A program made the translations under genes and the position numbers. A stretch of 64,000 nucleotides of DNA from NCBI RefSeq assembly GCF_000234665.1, contig NC_018317.1:281285-345284 (forward strand), read 5' to 3'. The notes beneath the pieces are model-generated. The model saw only the letters and a list, made by a program, of their open reading frames with translations, was not told the DNA's origin and made no database searches. Origin of the DNA: Leishmania mexicana MHOM/GT/2001/U1103 (lineage: Eukaryota; Euglenozoa; Kinetoplastea; Trypanosomatida; Trypanosomatidae). Position 1 is the first letter of the stretch; the number at the start of each line of letters is the position of its first letter. Positions 29,301 to 37,740 of the stretch are shown here, piece after piece.

Positions 29301-31391
29301 GCTGCAGCGGTTGCGGGATGGGGTAAGAATGATGTGGCGCTGGGAGAGCATGAACAGGTACGTGAGTGGGCTCCACTCGAACGCCGCGGACGGGTTCACA
29401 ACCGCGTCGGCGAGCAGGAGACCGAGGACACTCTCGCCAAAGAGGGTGCGGCTGTTGGCGCCGCCGTGGAGAGTAAGCGTGAAGGCGGGCCGGATGTTCC
29501 AAGCCGGCATCGCCGCTCCCGCCGCCTCGCACGCGGCGACGGCACCGGTTGTCCGCTTCTCCTGCTCACCGGAGGCGAACACAAAAGCGTTCACGAGCTG
29601 CACATTGCGCCAGATGTGATACACAAAGAAGGCGTCCGGCGGGGTTAGCGATGCGGCAGCCGTGGCGCGCTCTGAGCCGCCGCTGTTGTTGCTGCTCGGC
29701 AGCGGGAACTGACAGCTTGGGTTGCTGGTCGGCGGCATCTCCTGCACTGCTGCGGCGTTGGTGAGGCTTACCGAGAAGCCCGTTGTCCGGCGCAGCAGTG
29801 CCTGCATCTCTGCCACGCGGCGCTCCGTAGAGGGTCCAGGGGCGTCTGCGCCGCTGCCTACTGTTCCAGCAGCAGCACCAGCAGCGGCGAGGTAGGCCTC
29901 CCAGATGGGGCTGAAGATGTTGTGCAGGACATCCCCAAAGAACAGCGACCGCGACGCACGAGAGGAGGATTCGGATGAAGACCCATGACCCTCCACGACC
30001 GTGGCATGCTGCGAATGGTGCCGCCGTTGCTGCTGCGCTGCCTCCGTGCCGGCGATGTAGGCATCTTGCACCACATGAAATCGGAAGAACAGACCCGGGC
30101 ACGACTGCAGCAGTCCACTCATCGCGCACCACCGTGCCAGCCGTGGTAGCTCCTCCACATCCTTGCCGGACACGGTTAGCTCCAGCTCCAGACGGTCGTA
30201 ACACGTGCCGGAGGTGAGGACACGCGTGAGGATTGGCTGCAGGAGAAGCGCCAGCAGCTCGCCCTCTCCATCGGCACCGCCAGAAGTGCTCAGCAGGGGC
30301 CGGAGAAGCCGACTGGAGTGAGCAGCACGGGGATTATCACCCGAGTCTGCGAGCTGCTGCAGGCTAAGCCATCGGTCCGGAGAGTCAGCGGCATAGCTCG
30401 GGCGCAGGCAGAGCCCCTCCTCCGTCAGCACTCGCTCCGACTTGGCCACGCTACTGCCAAAGAAGCGCCGCACCGCCTCCTTGATGGAGATGTGCGACAC
30501 TGTGTCCGACGCAGTGCTGCTGTCACTGTCGTCAGATGTCACTCCTTTTGCGCGCGCCTCGCCGATGATGTCCTCGGTGTACAGCGGGTAGCTTGGCCGA
30601 TCCCGGCGCAGCTCTTCGATGAACTTGACCACCGATGCAGCGCTCACACACGTCTCGACGCGACGCAGGTCGCACTTGGGCGCGCGCTTGATGTCGCCGC
30701 CGCCAAAGGTGGGGTGGTACGCATCCTCGCGACCGCCGTTGTAGGCGCGGTAGAGGCTGAAGCGGCTCTGCAGCACCTTGATTCGCGGCTCGCATGCGCT
30801 GAAGACTTCACCGTTGCTGATGAGGCCACTGAGACGGTCGAGGCGGTCGAGGAAGGCTTTGTAGCTGAACAGCGGATGCCAGCGAAGCTCCCCCGCTAGC
30901 GGGATGACGGCGTCGCCCGGGGACGGAGAGGCGGCGGCCTCGGCCGGCGGGGAGGAGGGTAGCTGCGGTTGCGGCGGCACGGCTACCTCCCGGGATCCGG
31001 CCCTCCAGACAGCCGAAGGGACGAGCAAGCCGTCCAGCTCTGCAACGGCGACTAAAGATGGCGTCATCGGTGCTGCTGCTGCTGCTGCTGTTTCGGGGGC
31101 CGGTGTGCAGCCTTGGAGGAAGTCGACCAGCGCTTTCAAGAGCGGCGCTGCTGCCGCCGCATGCGCGGCGTGCTCTCGGTGCATGTGCTTGTCAGTGAAG
31201 GTGGAGACGAGCTGATCCATCGCGCTGCTGTGTTCTGCTTCGCGCAGGTGCAGCCCCAGCCGCGTCGCCGCGGAGATGGACTGCACGTCGCCGATGATCT
31301 GCAGCGCCTCCAGCAATAGCGGCGCACCCTTGTGAAGGGCTGCATCGCCGGCGTCATTGTGGAGGAGGATGTCGTGCCACTGCTGCTCCAT
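26400..31391 (-). CDS. AMP deaminase with an N-terminal degenerate deaminase-like domain
   Basis: 1663 residues from the ATG at 31391 (MEQQWHDILLHND); the frame runs on upstream but as low-complexity Arg/Pro/Cys-rich sequence. The C-terminal 600 residues are a full AMP deaminase domain (AMP to IMP): VKVDVHCH (metal His 1107 and 1109), FHRFDRFNHRFSP, FRPHAGES (His 1422, Glu 1425), ADGIGHG, MSNNTLF, GTDCPLIFH (Asp 1499) and AGNDVARSHVPQ. The usual TDD is TDC here. Residues about 200-760 form a second copy of the same fold without the catalytic residues: KCDLRRV (239-245) in place of VDVHCH, LTLHGGA (His 642, Ala 645) for HAGE, ATLDPL for TDxPL. The N-terminal copy may regulate activity or oligomerisation. 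The enzyme acts in purine interconversion, central in parasites that depend on purine salvage. Confidence 0.93.
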   Translation of the reverse strand: MEQQWHDILLHNDAGDAALHKGAPLLLEALQIIGDVQSISAATRLGLHLREAEHSSAMDQLVSTFTDKHMHREHAAHAAAAAPLLKALVDFLQGCTPAPETAAAAAAPMTPSLVAVAELDGLLVPSAVWRAGSREVAVPPQPQLPSSPPAEAAASPSPGDAVIPLAGELRWHPLFSYKAFLDRLDRLSGLISNGEVFSACEPRIKVLQSRFSLYRAYNGGREDAYHPTFGGGDIKRAPKCDLRRVETCVSAASVVKFIEELRRDRPSYPLYTEDIIGEARAKGVTSDDSDSSTASDTVSHISIKEAVRRFFGSSVAKSERVLTEEGLCLRPSYAADSPDRWLSLQQLADSGDNPRAAHSSRLLRPLLSTSGGADGEGELLALLLQPILTRVLTSGTCYDRLELELTVSGKDVEELPRLARWCAMSGLLQSCPGLFFRFHVVQDAYIAGTEAAQQQRRHHSQHATVVEGHGSSSESSSRASRSLFFGDVLHNIFSPIWEAYLAAAGAAAGTVGSGADAPGPSTERRVAEMQALLRRTTGFSVSLTNAAAVQEMPPTSNPSCQFPLPSSNNSGGSERATAAASLTPPDAFFVYHIWRNVQLVNAFVFASGEQEKRTTGAVAACEAAGAAMPAWNIRPAFTLTLHGGANSRTLFGESVLGLLLADAVVNPSAAFEWSPLTYLFMLSQRHIILTPSRNRCSSASVKHTLNTTAVPLAVQAGLHVSVATLDPLFYDTTNDALSEELKELAKQRGLANADVTEMCLRSLEASSGCFTRVEQRHLFGYAWPHAQARYSQFSATQVSPLRLHHRACALEHELDVLFAAVREGSNNSGGGVATTTARRRAVYSRRDEARLRAVLFLPSAADDGSDPSAAVYRRTISASTRALELEHDPALLVRLPGYQAHEGAMQYPRILISGPDRVGPSAAAKRLMVAMATREAYQQFVMRPEYAQRMQTGSPYGPDRKKDSQSHSPEALVLKWRDGVLNLEERRPKQHSSHAGSASASSPSALPTWVQFQKDTRMLRRLASADPTVAKYASKRLDMLESKYKLHVALTNDDEEDYTITAATATAAENTEGDSAEARARAAAMSRRCVVQTARGDAHNCVKVDVHCHMASGMTAKSLLQFMQRKIRDHPDDVVGVDSRTGAPITLVEFFDEILGEQLTPKLSAVAQGDNSTAVRRAAQGFAVESDKVVAAASAKVGRVAHLLAEMPVAALQVHAGKATFHRFDRFNHRFSPMGMASLRSLFLKTENFMQGRYFAELIRDSFKQNELEGGTFTENRLSIYGRHKDEWDRLSRWFVLHGVSHRTNSWMIQVPRLFHLYQRSGQLRSFQEMLTNIFEPLWHASLHPDKYPYLHFFLSHVSGFDSVDNESDREPDQTIDIPPAQWTSAENPPFAYYMFYMWINITTLNLYRAARGFNTFQFRPHAGESGDPDHMADVFLLADGIGHGVNLDKRPVMQYLYYLAQIPLAITPMSNNTLFCRYKDHPLPNFLYRGLNVAIGTDCPLIFHRTEQPLLEEYGTAEALWNLSAADICELAANSVRTSGFPVSRKREWLGPLYYLRSVAGNDVARSHVPQTRCAFRYEAYMEEVTYLQNRAACEMSCRAMRTPLEEEVDIMDAVGISRGELLERRWDGAEIEEKQRGRPLLPASVDERPARVAKTRDVSHL

Positions 31392-32250
31392 CTGTGAAGG
31401 ACGCCCCCAAAGGTGGATGGGTGGTGGTGGTGGTGGTGGTGGCGTGGCGTAGAGCGAGCGATGGTGGCCGCGTGCCTTGTGGTGGGCGTGTCGCGATGGA
31501 GATGCCCTTGTGAGAGCGGCGCTGAGGAAAGACGGAGAAGGCAAGGCAACAGAATCAAAGGAAGGACGGGCTGACGTGTTACACATCGTTCCGCGGCCGA
31601 TGCGCACGCGTCGGGTTGGGCAGTTAAATTCTGCGCCCGTGAAGGGCGGAGAGACGCACAAAAATCGTGGACGCGCTTTGCGGACAACCGCCGCCGCCGC
31701 AGCTTCGCATGCATGCGCACAGCGATACACGCACGGCACGGAGGGACCTTCAGCGCGCCGCAAACGGCGGTGGCATCTCTCGAGAGGGGGTTTGAACTTC
31801 GCTTTAGCGGGGCACGTGAGAGGAGCACTAGAGTTCGCGAGGAGCGGGGGCATGCGACAGCAGTCCACCCCTTCAGCTGTTGAGGGATCCAGCGAGTGCA
31901 CGGTATCTTGCTGGCCACTGCTGCCCGATGACACGAGGGGGGTTCATCCTCGCGGACAGCACGGACAGCGGTGCGAGTGGGCACTGGGACTGCGCAAAGG
32001 CCGCGCGTGCGTGCGCGTCTGTAGAGAGCAGGAGGACGTTAGTTGAACAGCGCAACCACACCGTGCAAGCCCACCTCGACGCACACGACACACACACCCA
32101 CACCCACAGGCAGCCACTGCTTAGAACTCGACCTTAAAGAGAGTTAATCGTAGGAGTGTACAAGGCGACCAGGGCACGACGGCCTTCAGCGCCGTCCTTG
32201 CGCTGCGCACACACACGCTCGAGAGAGGGGGCGAGGCACATCTGGCGGGG
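31392..32250 (-). other. intergenic region, GGT repeat and low-complexity upstream frame
   Basis: About 860 bases. A (GGT)n array lies at about 31419-31440. The deaminase frame stays open through 31392-31934 without a stop, but its composition (poly-Pro, Arg/Cys-rich) looks like untranslated sequence. A CA-rich stretch lies at about 32085-32105, near the stop of nothing else but just upstream of the CCDC137-like gene's 3' end at 32251. No further gene is supportable. Confidence 0.45.
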
Positions 32251-33723
32251 CTACGCGAAGAGCGGGAACTCGTGCTTCATGTCCACGCCCTTGCGCTCCG
32301 CGACTTCCCTTCGCCGATTGCGCTGGTACGTCGCCATCACGCGGTCACGCAGTGCTTTAAACTCCTCTTCCTTGCTCATGCGCGCTGCTGTGCCGTCTGC
32401 GCGTGTCGTCTGCGTGATAGCAGGCGCGAGTCCAAGTCGAGCAAGGCGTTTCTGCTGCGCCAGCCGACCGCCACCGGCGAGAAGGCGGTGCCGCTCGGTG
32501 GCGGCATCACCGCCGCGGACGTGATGGTCTTCCTCACGCTCCAGCGCCTTTGCCAGCCGCGACACGGCAGCGTTGCGGTTCGGCACAACGTCGAACACAG
32601 GTGGGGCCTCCACCCGCTCACCGTAGCGCACAACATCGACCAGCTCGTAAAAGTCCTGCGGCTTCCGCTCCACGCTGCGTTTTTCGACGCGGCTCGCGGC
32701 CGCCTCTGCTGCCTGGCCCTCGACGTCGGGGTTGAAAGTGATGCGCTTGCGCTGCCGCTGCGGCGCCGTCTCTTCGGCGCCTTCGCCGTTGGCGTGGTCG
32801 TCGTTGCCATTCGCGTCCTCGCCCGCGTTAGATGATGTGACGCGGCGACGCTTGCGTGCTCCACCATTGCCACTGTGGCGGCGCGGCTCGGTGGCGGCGG
32901 CCTCCGCCGCCGTGCTCTGAGACGCCTTCTCTTCTTCGTCTTTCTTCATGCTCCGCAGCTTGCGCTCGAAGGCGAGGTTCACGCGCTCGCGTACATCATC
33001 GGCAGCCTCCGCCTCCTCACCGTCACCGCCTTTGCCCTTCTTGCGGGCCCGTTTACCGCCGCCATTGGCGGTCTTGGCGTACTTTTCGAGCTCCTCTTCC
33101 ATTGCCTGCATTTGCGCCGCGACACGGGCCCGGCGCGCCTCCTGCTTACGCTTGTGCTTCCGCTCCTTTTTCAGGGCGATGATCTCTTCGACGGAGCGCG
33201 GTTCAACACTGACGCTGTCCTTGTCCGTGGCGGCGGTCAATCGGCCATGGCGGCTGCTCGGCGGCTGCAGGACTGTGCCGACGGAGGCGCTGAGCTCCTC
33301 ATTCAGAGAGGCAAACTCCGCGTGCTTCTTTGGCTTCTTTGGCGTCGATGCGGCGGGTGTCGTGACAGCCGTCGCCGCAGCAGTCCTCGTTGCTCCATCC
33401 TCTGCCGCCCCCTGTTCCTCCTTCGACTTGCCCCCGCTGCCGCTGCTGGCGGCAGTTGGGTGCGCTTCCGCGCCGTGCACCTGCCGCTCCTTCTCCAGCG
33501 CGGCGCGCCTTGCCTGCTGCCGGGAGCGCTTCTCCTGCAGATACTCGAAGATGTGACGCTGGCTGTGCGGGATACTGTCGAGGCTGCCCATTGTGTGTGC
33601 CGTCGGCACCTGATTCGCCATCTTTGCCCGCTTCTGCTCTCGTTGGAACGGTGAGAGCTTGGCGTTCTTGTTCCGCTTGTGCGTGTGCGACTTGTGCCGC
33701 GGCACGCGATCACGACGGGCCAT
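32251..33723 (-). CDS. basic coiled-coil protein resembling the CCDC137 family
   Basis: 490 residues from the ATG at 33723 (MARRDRVPRHKSHTHKRNKNA). It is rich in Lys, Arg and Glu, with predicted long helices. A conserved-looking N-terminal block contains MGSLDSIPHSQRHIFEYLQEKRSRQQARRAALEKER. Acidic/basic linkers follow, including KKERKHKRKQEARRARVAAQ and KRARKKGK. Near the C-terminus the segment DVVRYGERVEAPPVFDVVP followed by a helical EFKALRDRVMATYQRNRRRE resembles the region of animal CCDC137 with a VxxGExVxxPP pattern. CCDC137 proteins are nuclear and chromosome-associated. The resemblance is from memory and is not proof; a nucleolar or ribosome-biogenesis role is equally plausible from composition. 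Confidence 0.8.
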   Translation of the reverse strand: MARRDRVPRHKSHTHKRNKNAKLSPFQREQKRAKMANQVPTAHTMGSLDSIPHSQRHIFEYLQEKRSRQQARRAALEKERQVHGAEAHPTAASSGSGGKSKEEQGAAEDGATRTAAATAVTTPAASTPKKPKKHAEFASLNEELSASVGTVLQPPSSRHGRLTAATDKDSVSVEPRSVEEIIALKKERKHKRKQEARRARVAAQMQAMEEELEKYAKTANGGGKRARKKGKGGDGEEAEAADDVRERVNLAFERKLRSMKKDEEEKASQSTAAEAAATEPRRHSGNGGARKRRRVTSSNAGEDANGNDDHANGEGAEETAPQRQRKRITFNPDVEGQAAEAAASRVEKRSVERKPQDFYELVDVVRYGERVEAPPVFDVVPNRNAAVSRLAKALEREEDHHVRGGDAATERHRLLAGGGRLAQQKRLARLGLAPAITQTTRADGTAARMSKEEEFKALRDRVMATYQRNRRREVAERKGVDMKHEFPLFA

Positions 33724-34558
33724 GATGCGGAGGAACGCGCCCACACACACACACACACACACACAGACAAAGGCGCAAAGGGCGCAAGGTAATGAGAGAT
33801 GCACACGTATGTATGCGTGTGTGCGCGCTGTGCTGCAGGTTTGATGATAATACTTGGAGGCGAAGATCGCGCCGATGCGAGCAGAGATGGGGTTGGACGG
33901 ATATGGTCGGTCACACAGTGAAGGTGTGCCATCGCGAAAGGAGAGGGAGGGGGAGAGGAGTTGCGAAGCGAAACAACTCAAGGGCAGCAGCAGCAGCAGC
34001 GAGGATGCCGTGAAAAGGCATCTGCTTGCATGCTTGTGTGTGATGTGTGTGTGTCCTGGAAGACGCCGGCGCGGTCCCTGTTGCACAACGAGGCCTCTCT
34101 TGCACACACACACACACACACGCGCATCACCGCTCACCACCCCACAAGTGCGGATGTGCGTGTAAGCGCGCTGCTTATCCGACGTTGGTTTTTTTGTTTC
34201 CTTCATCTTCTGTGCAGCGTTGGATCTTAGTGAGGGTGTGCCAATCGAGGGCGTGCGCACGTCCTCCACAGCGCGCAACGGTCGGCACGACTGCGAAGTG
34301 CACAGTGACCGACAACACTCCGGCACGTCACGCGCCATGCACAGAAAGAGGATGCGAGAATGGAGCACACACACACACACACACACGCACGCACACTCGA
34401 CCCCTACGCCATTACTGAGTTAACCGGGTCGAATCATGGATGCCGCACACACATCAACAGAGCAGAAGGCAGACCTTTCCAGCCTCACATGCACGCACAC
34501 TCAGGGTGCACCAGCCCACATGCGAGTCGATGAGGAGGCAACGCTGCCGACTCGTGTC
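33724..34558 (-). other. intergenic region with three CA arrays
   Basis: About 835 bases. (CA)n arrays on the plus strand lie at 33742-33765, 34103-34121 and about 34366-34392. A purine block at about 33936-33961 (pyrimidine in the transcript) is the best candidate splicing tract for the gene at 33723. A GGGTCGAATC string at 34425-34434 slightly resembles a tRNA B box but no cloverleaf surrounds it. Confidence 0.45.
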
Positions 34559-35947
34559 TTACTCGTTCACGCTCTCGTTCTCCTGCGCGCGCACATACTC
34601 GGCGTTAGTGCGGGAGAGCGGGTCGGAGAAGATCAGCGACACACGCAGGCCAGGCTCCAACTCGAACTGGTCCAGCAGCTGCTTCGCCTTGAAGAGCGAC
34701 TCGGCGTCGCGGAAGACAACGCGGAGGTGCCGCTCATAGAGAATCCAGCAGGACAGGAAGCCGGGAAGGTCGCGCAGACGGCCGCGCACGCGCTGCAGCG
34801 GTACCCGCGACGAGAGCGCCGCCACCGCCGTCACAAAGTCTTTCTGGCGACGCGGGAACTGCGTAATGATCGTGGCCGACTTCGACTTTGTCAGCTGCCT
34901 GGAACGTCTGCCACTGTTGTTGGCCCTTTGATCAACGTTGTTCTCCGTCGTCGTACCACGCTCGTGTGCCGTGGCGTCATCCTTTTCTATGCCCTCCTCG
35001 TCGTCACCTGGTGCCTCCGTCTTGACTCGCTGCAGAGACGGGGCGTCAGCGTTGCTGTCCCCTTCGTCGACGCGCTGCCGCTTCTCACGGGAAGCAGGCG
35101 CCGTCACCGGAGTGGCGGCGCTGCCTTGCCTGTCCGCGTCGACGCCGTCTGCGTCCCCATTTGCCTCCTCGCTCTTAACACCGGTGACATCGGTGCCGTC
35201 CGCATTGCTGGGCGCCGAACCTTTATCGATGCGCACCAGTACTTCGTCTGCTTTTCGCCCAGGCAAGTGCACGCTCACGGGCAGGTGCTCCTCGAAGTAG
35301 CGCTGCTGGCGCAGCCGCAGGGCCAGCTGCTCGACTGCGCCAACGCTGGCCAACGCCGTTGCCTCCGAGACGTCCTCGGCTGGCGCAGACGTGTCTTGTT
35401 GCGCCAGCTTCGCTGACGAGGAGACTGTCGGCGCCGCCGTTGACTTGGCGTCTGCCGCAGGCGTTGACGGCCGCCGAGGGGCTTTGGTCAGCTGCATGGG
35501 TGCAAAGTCGGCGTTGGCCGGCCCGTAGAGGCTGATCTCGGCGGAGCGGGTCTCGGTGCGGCAGCGGACAGCGTAGCTGCAGCCACGCACCGCACCGATC
35601 AGGCGCCGCGACTGTGGCCCGCCCTCGCGAACAAGGCGCTCCACATCCAGCGTTTCCTCGTAGTCGCTGCGCAGGCCACAGTAGTAGGGCAGACAGGCTC
35701 TGTGCAGCTTGCCAAAGTCGTTCTCAACGTTCGTTATAATGACAGTGTACGTGACCTTGTCGGACTTCGTGACCGGCGCCCCCGCGCCTACTCTTTCCGT
35801 CTTGCCCTTCGCGTGCACGGGTGCGCGGGGCCCCTCGGGCCGCTTCCCGCCAGCCCCCGCGCTGCCGCTGGTGTTGGCCCTCGCAGGATGTGCGGTGTGT
35901 GACGTCGAAGGCGTGCCGCCCGGCTTCGTCGAGGCGCTGCCCTTCAT
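34559..35947 (-). CDS. possible RRM-fold (calcipressin-like) protein of unknown function
   Basis: 462 residues from the ATG at 35947 (MKGSASTKPGGTPSTS). The N-terminal 60 residues are low-complexity and basic. A first ordered block at about 65-160 starts VTYTVIITNVENDFGKLHRA. A long disordered middle follows, rich in Asp, Glu, Ala and Ser. The C-terminal block (about 365-455) begins SATIITQFPRRQKDFVTAVAAL and contains LRVVFRDAESLFKAKQLLDQF followed by GLRVSLIFSDPL. The order beta strand, helix, beta strand with a VxFxxxxxxxxAKxxL pattern resembles an RRM-type fold and, loosely, calcipressins that bind calcineurin. Without a structure comparison this is a suggestion only. Codon use and length support a real gene. 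Confidence 0.8.
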   Translation of the reverse strand: MKGSASTKPGGTPSTSHTAHPARANTSGSAGAGGKRPEGPRAPVHAKGKTERVGAGAPVTKSDKVTYTVIITNVENDFGKLHRACLPYYCGLRSDYEETLDVERLVREGGPQSRRLIGAVRGCSYAVRCRTETRSAEISLYGPANADFAPMQLTKAPRRPSTPAADAKSTAAPTVSSSAKLAQQDTSAPAEDVSEATALASVGAVEQLALRLRQQRYFEEHLPVSVHLPGRKADEVLVRIDKGSAPSNADGTDVTGVKSEEANGDADGVDADRQGSAATPVTAPASREKRQRVDEGDSNADAPSLQRVKTEAPGDDEEGIEKDDATAHERGTTTENNVDQRANNSGRRSRQLTKSKSATIITQFPRRQKDFVTAVAALSSRVPLQRVRGRLRDLPGFLSCWILYERHLRVVFRDAESLFKAKQLLDQFELEPGLRVSLIFSDPLSRTNAEYVRAQENESVNE

Positions 35948-36756
35948 TGCGGGGGTGGGAGTGCACGACAAGGGAAGAGGGCGGCGTTGGCAACAGATGA
36001 GCGGTGGGAGGGTGGTGTGTGTGTGTGTGTGTGGAGGAGGGGCGATCAGCTCTTACCAAATCGGCTTGATGTGCGCACCACGTGCGTGCATGCATGCGAT
36101 GACGCGTGTGTGGGATTTCCGGTGAGGGCACCACGCGGCAGCGCGGGAGGAAGGGATGGAGAACGGGGAGTGCAGAAGAGTCCAAGCAACATGCACGCGG
36201 AGGGGCGGTGACGATCTGGTACGGGGTGAGTAGGCTGGTGGCAGCAGCGGGAGGAGGACCAGGATGGGCGGGTCGGGCATGTGACAGCGACAAGAGCAGC
36301 AAAAAAAAATATATATATATCCCCGTAAGCCGAGGCCTACGCAGACACCCAGAGACCCGGCCTCAGATGCAGACACGCGCAAGAGGCGTTGTGGCACGCG
36401 AGTCAGCGAGCGCAGATGCGTCAGGAGCAGCAGTAAACGACAACGGAGTGGGTACAGGCAGGCAGGCAGGCACTCAACAGGAGTGGTGGTGGAGAGGAGC
36501 CTGTGCACGCGCACACGCCGAGAGAATGGTCCGCAGAGCCTGAGAGGGTGTGGGTGGGTGGGTGGTGGTGGTGGTATAGACTAGCAGCCAGGGACTGCGG
36601 TATGAGGGACAAAACATTCGACAGACGTGCACGTTGTCGCGCATCCTCCACGTCGCAGCTTCCATCGCTTGCCCTTGTCGCCCTCCGCCCCCTTCCCTAC
36701 CTCCCATTCGCTTCACACCCCGCCTGCTTCCATCTACTTTATATTGCAGCACTGTC
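35948..36756 (-). other. intergenic region with GT array and A/TA run
   Basis: About 810 bases. A (GT)n array lies at 36014-36033 inside a purine/GT-rich stretch that is pyrimidine-rich in the transcript, close upstream of the start at 35947. A further purine block lies at about 36147-36180, an A9 plus (TA)n run at about 36300-36320, and GGT/GGGT units at about 36545-36577. No gene is supportable. Confidence 0.45.
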
Positions 36757-37740
36757 TCATACTTTTTCGAAACGGTACCTGAGCTTCGACAGGGCCACCA
36801 AGTTGTCGCGGGTGTCGAGCATCGAGCGCACCAGCAGCCCAATGCCAAGGTGGAAGAGTGGCTGCCACACAGCCAGCACGTACTCGAGCGCCGCGTTGGT
36901 GATTTTCTGCAGCGACAGCACTGACGGCGGCTGCAGCCCAAGATCTGCGTAGGCTCTCTGTGTGGCACGCTGGCGATGCACCAAGGCGGTCACCCAGAAC
37001 AGCGAGCCAAGGCCTGCGAGGGCTGCTGCGGCGTACAGGGCAACCGCCGGATCCTCTTTGACACGCCGGCGCAGGTGGCGGAGGGTGCGCTGCGGCTTCG
37101 CAGGCGGCGCTGCAGTCGAAAATCTCTCCTCGGGGAGACGCCTATGCAGGTCCAGGGGCTCCGTCCGTGTGAGGTCCTCGACGTTTACGGTAAGTCGGCG
37201 ACACGCCACGTAGCAGCTGTACCCCGCCCACAACAGCAGCGCAATGCTGTAGAGCACCACCATGGCGGAGAGGAGTGTCATCGCTCCCCCAGATCGCACG
37301 CCGACCACGCCGGCCGTGCGGCGGTTCATGTACTCATGCACGTACTTGCGCTGTGCGGCACGCTGCTCCGCGTCCAGCGCCGCCAGCGCTTCGAGAGGAG
37401 CTTGTGACGGTGCTGTCAGCTCCAGTGCAGCTGTCGCTGGCTCCGGTGAGCCTTGCTTGTGTAGCTGGGCTAGCTGCACGAGACTCGTGGTCGCTGCCAT
37501 GTCGACAGACAGGTCGATCAGCAGGGAGCCGCTCAGGAGGAGGAGTGTGTACACCAACGCCAGCATCGCCTGGAGGCAGACAATAACCTTTAATAGTTGC
37601 GCACTGCCCCGCAGGGAGCGGGCAAAGTAGGCGATGACCTCCTCCTGCTCACTCGTGCTCAGCACGTCATTGCAGTTGATGAGTGCCTTGGCTTGCTGAT
37701 CCCTGTCGGTGAAGTGATGCTGGCATTGTCGGTAGCGCAT
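36757..37740 (-). CDS. multi-pass membrane protein, about four transmembrane segments, unknown function
   Basis: 327 residues from the ATG at 37740 (MRYRQCQHHFTDRDQQAKAL). Four hydrophobic stretches can be seen: about 52-75 (VIVCLQAMLALVYTLLLLSG), about 150-170 (MTLLSAMVVLYSIALLLWAG), about 228-248 (ALYAAAALAGLGSLFWVTAL) and about 285-305 (YVLAVWQPLFHLGIGLLV). Between the first two lies an Ala/Gln/Glu-rich loop of about 70 residues, and between the second and third a basic loop with RRRVKED. The C-terminus is short and charged (KLRYRFEKV). I recognise no transporter or peroxin signature. An upstream pyrimidine run ends close to the ATG. Frame and hydrophobicity pattern make a real gene likely. 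Confidence 0.8.
   Translation of the reverse strand: MRYRQCQHHFTDRDQQAKALINCNDVLSTSEQEEVIAYFARSLRGSAQLLKVIVCLQAMLALVYTLLLLSGSLLIDLSVDMAATTSLVQLAQLHKQGSPEPATAALELTAPSQAPLEALAALDAEQRAAQRKYVHEYMNRRTAGVVGVRSGGAMTLLSAMVVLYSIALLLWAGYSCYVACRRLTVNVEDLTRTEPLDLHRRLPEERFSTAAPPAKPQRTLRHLRRRVKEDPAVALYAAAALAGLGSLFWVTALVHRQRATQRAYADLGLQPPSVLSLQKITNAALEYVLAVWQPLFHLGIGLLVRSMLDTRDNLVALSKLRYRFEKV

Noticed and set aside
31392..31934. 181 additional codons at the start of the AMP deaminase frame
   Set aside because: Poly-Pro, Arg/Cys-rich and microsatellite-derived; the ATG at 31391 starts the ordered sequence. A longer form cannot be fully excluded.
33724..34386. 221 extra codons upstream of the CCDC137-like gene
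   Set aside because: Mostly Cys/Val/His runs from CA/GT arrays; the ATG at 33723 begins the basic conserved-looking sequence.
34425..34434. GGGTCGAATC resembling a tRNA B box
   Set aside because: No A box, no acceptor stem or cloverleaf could be built around it.
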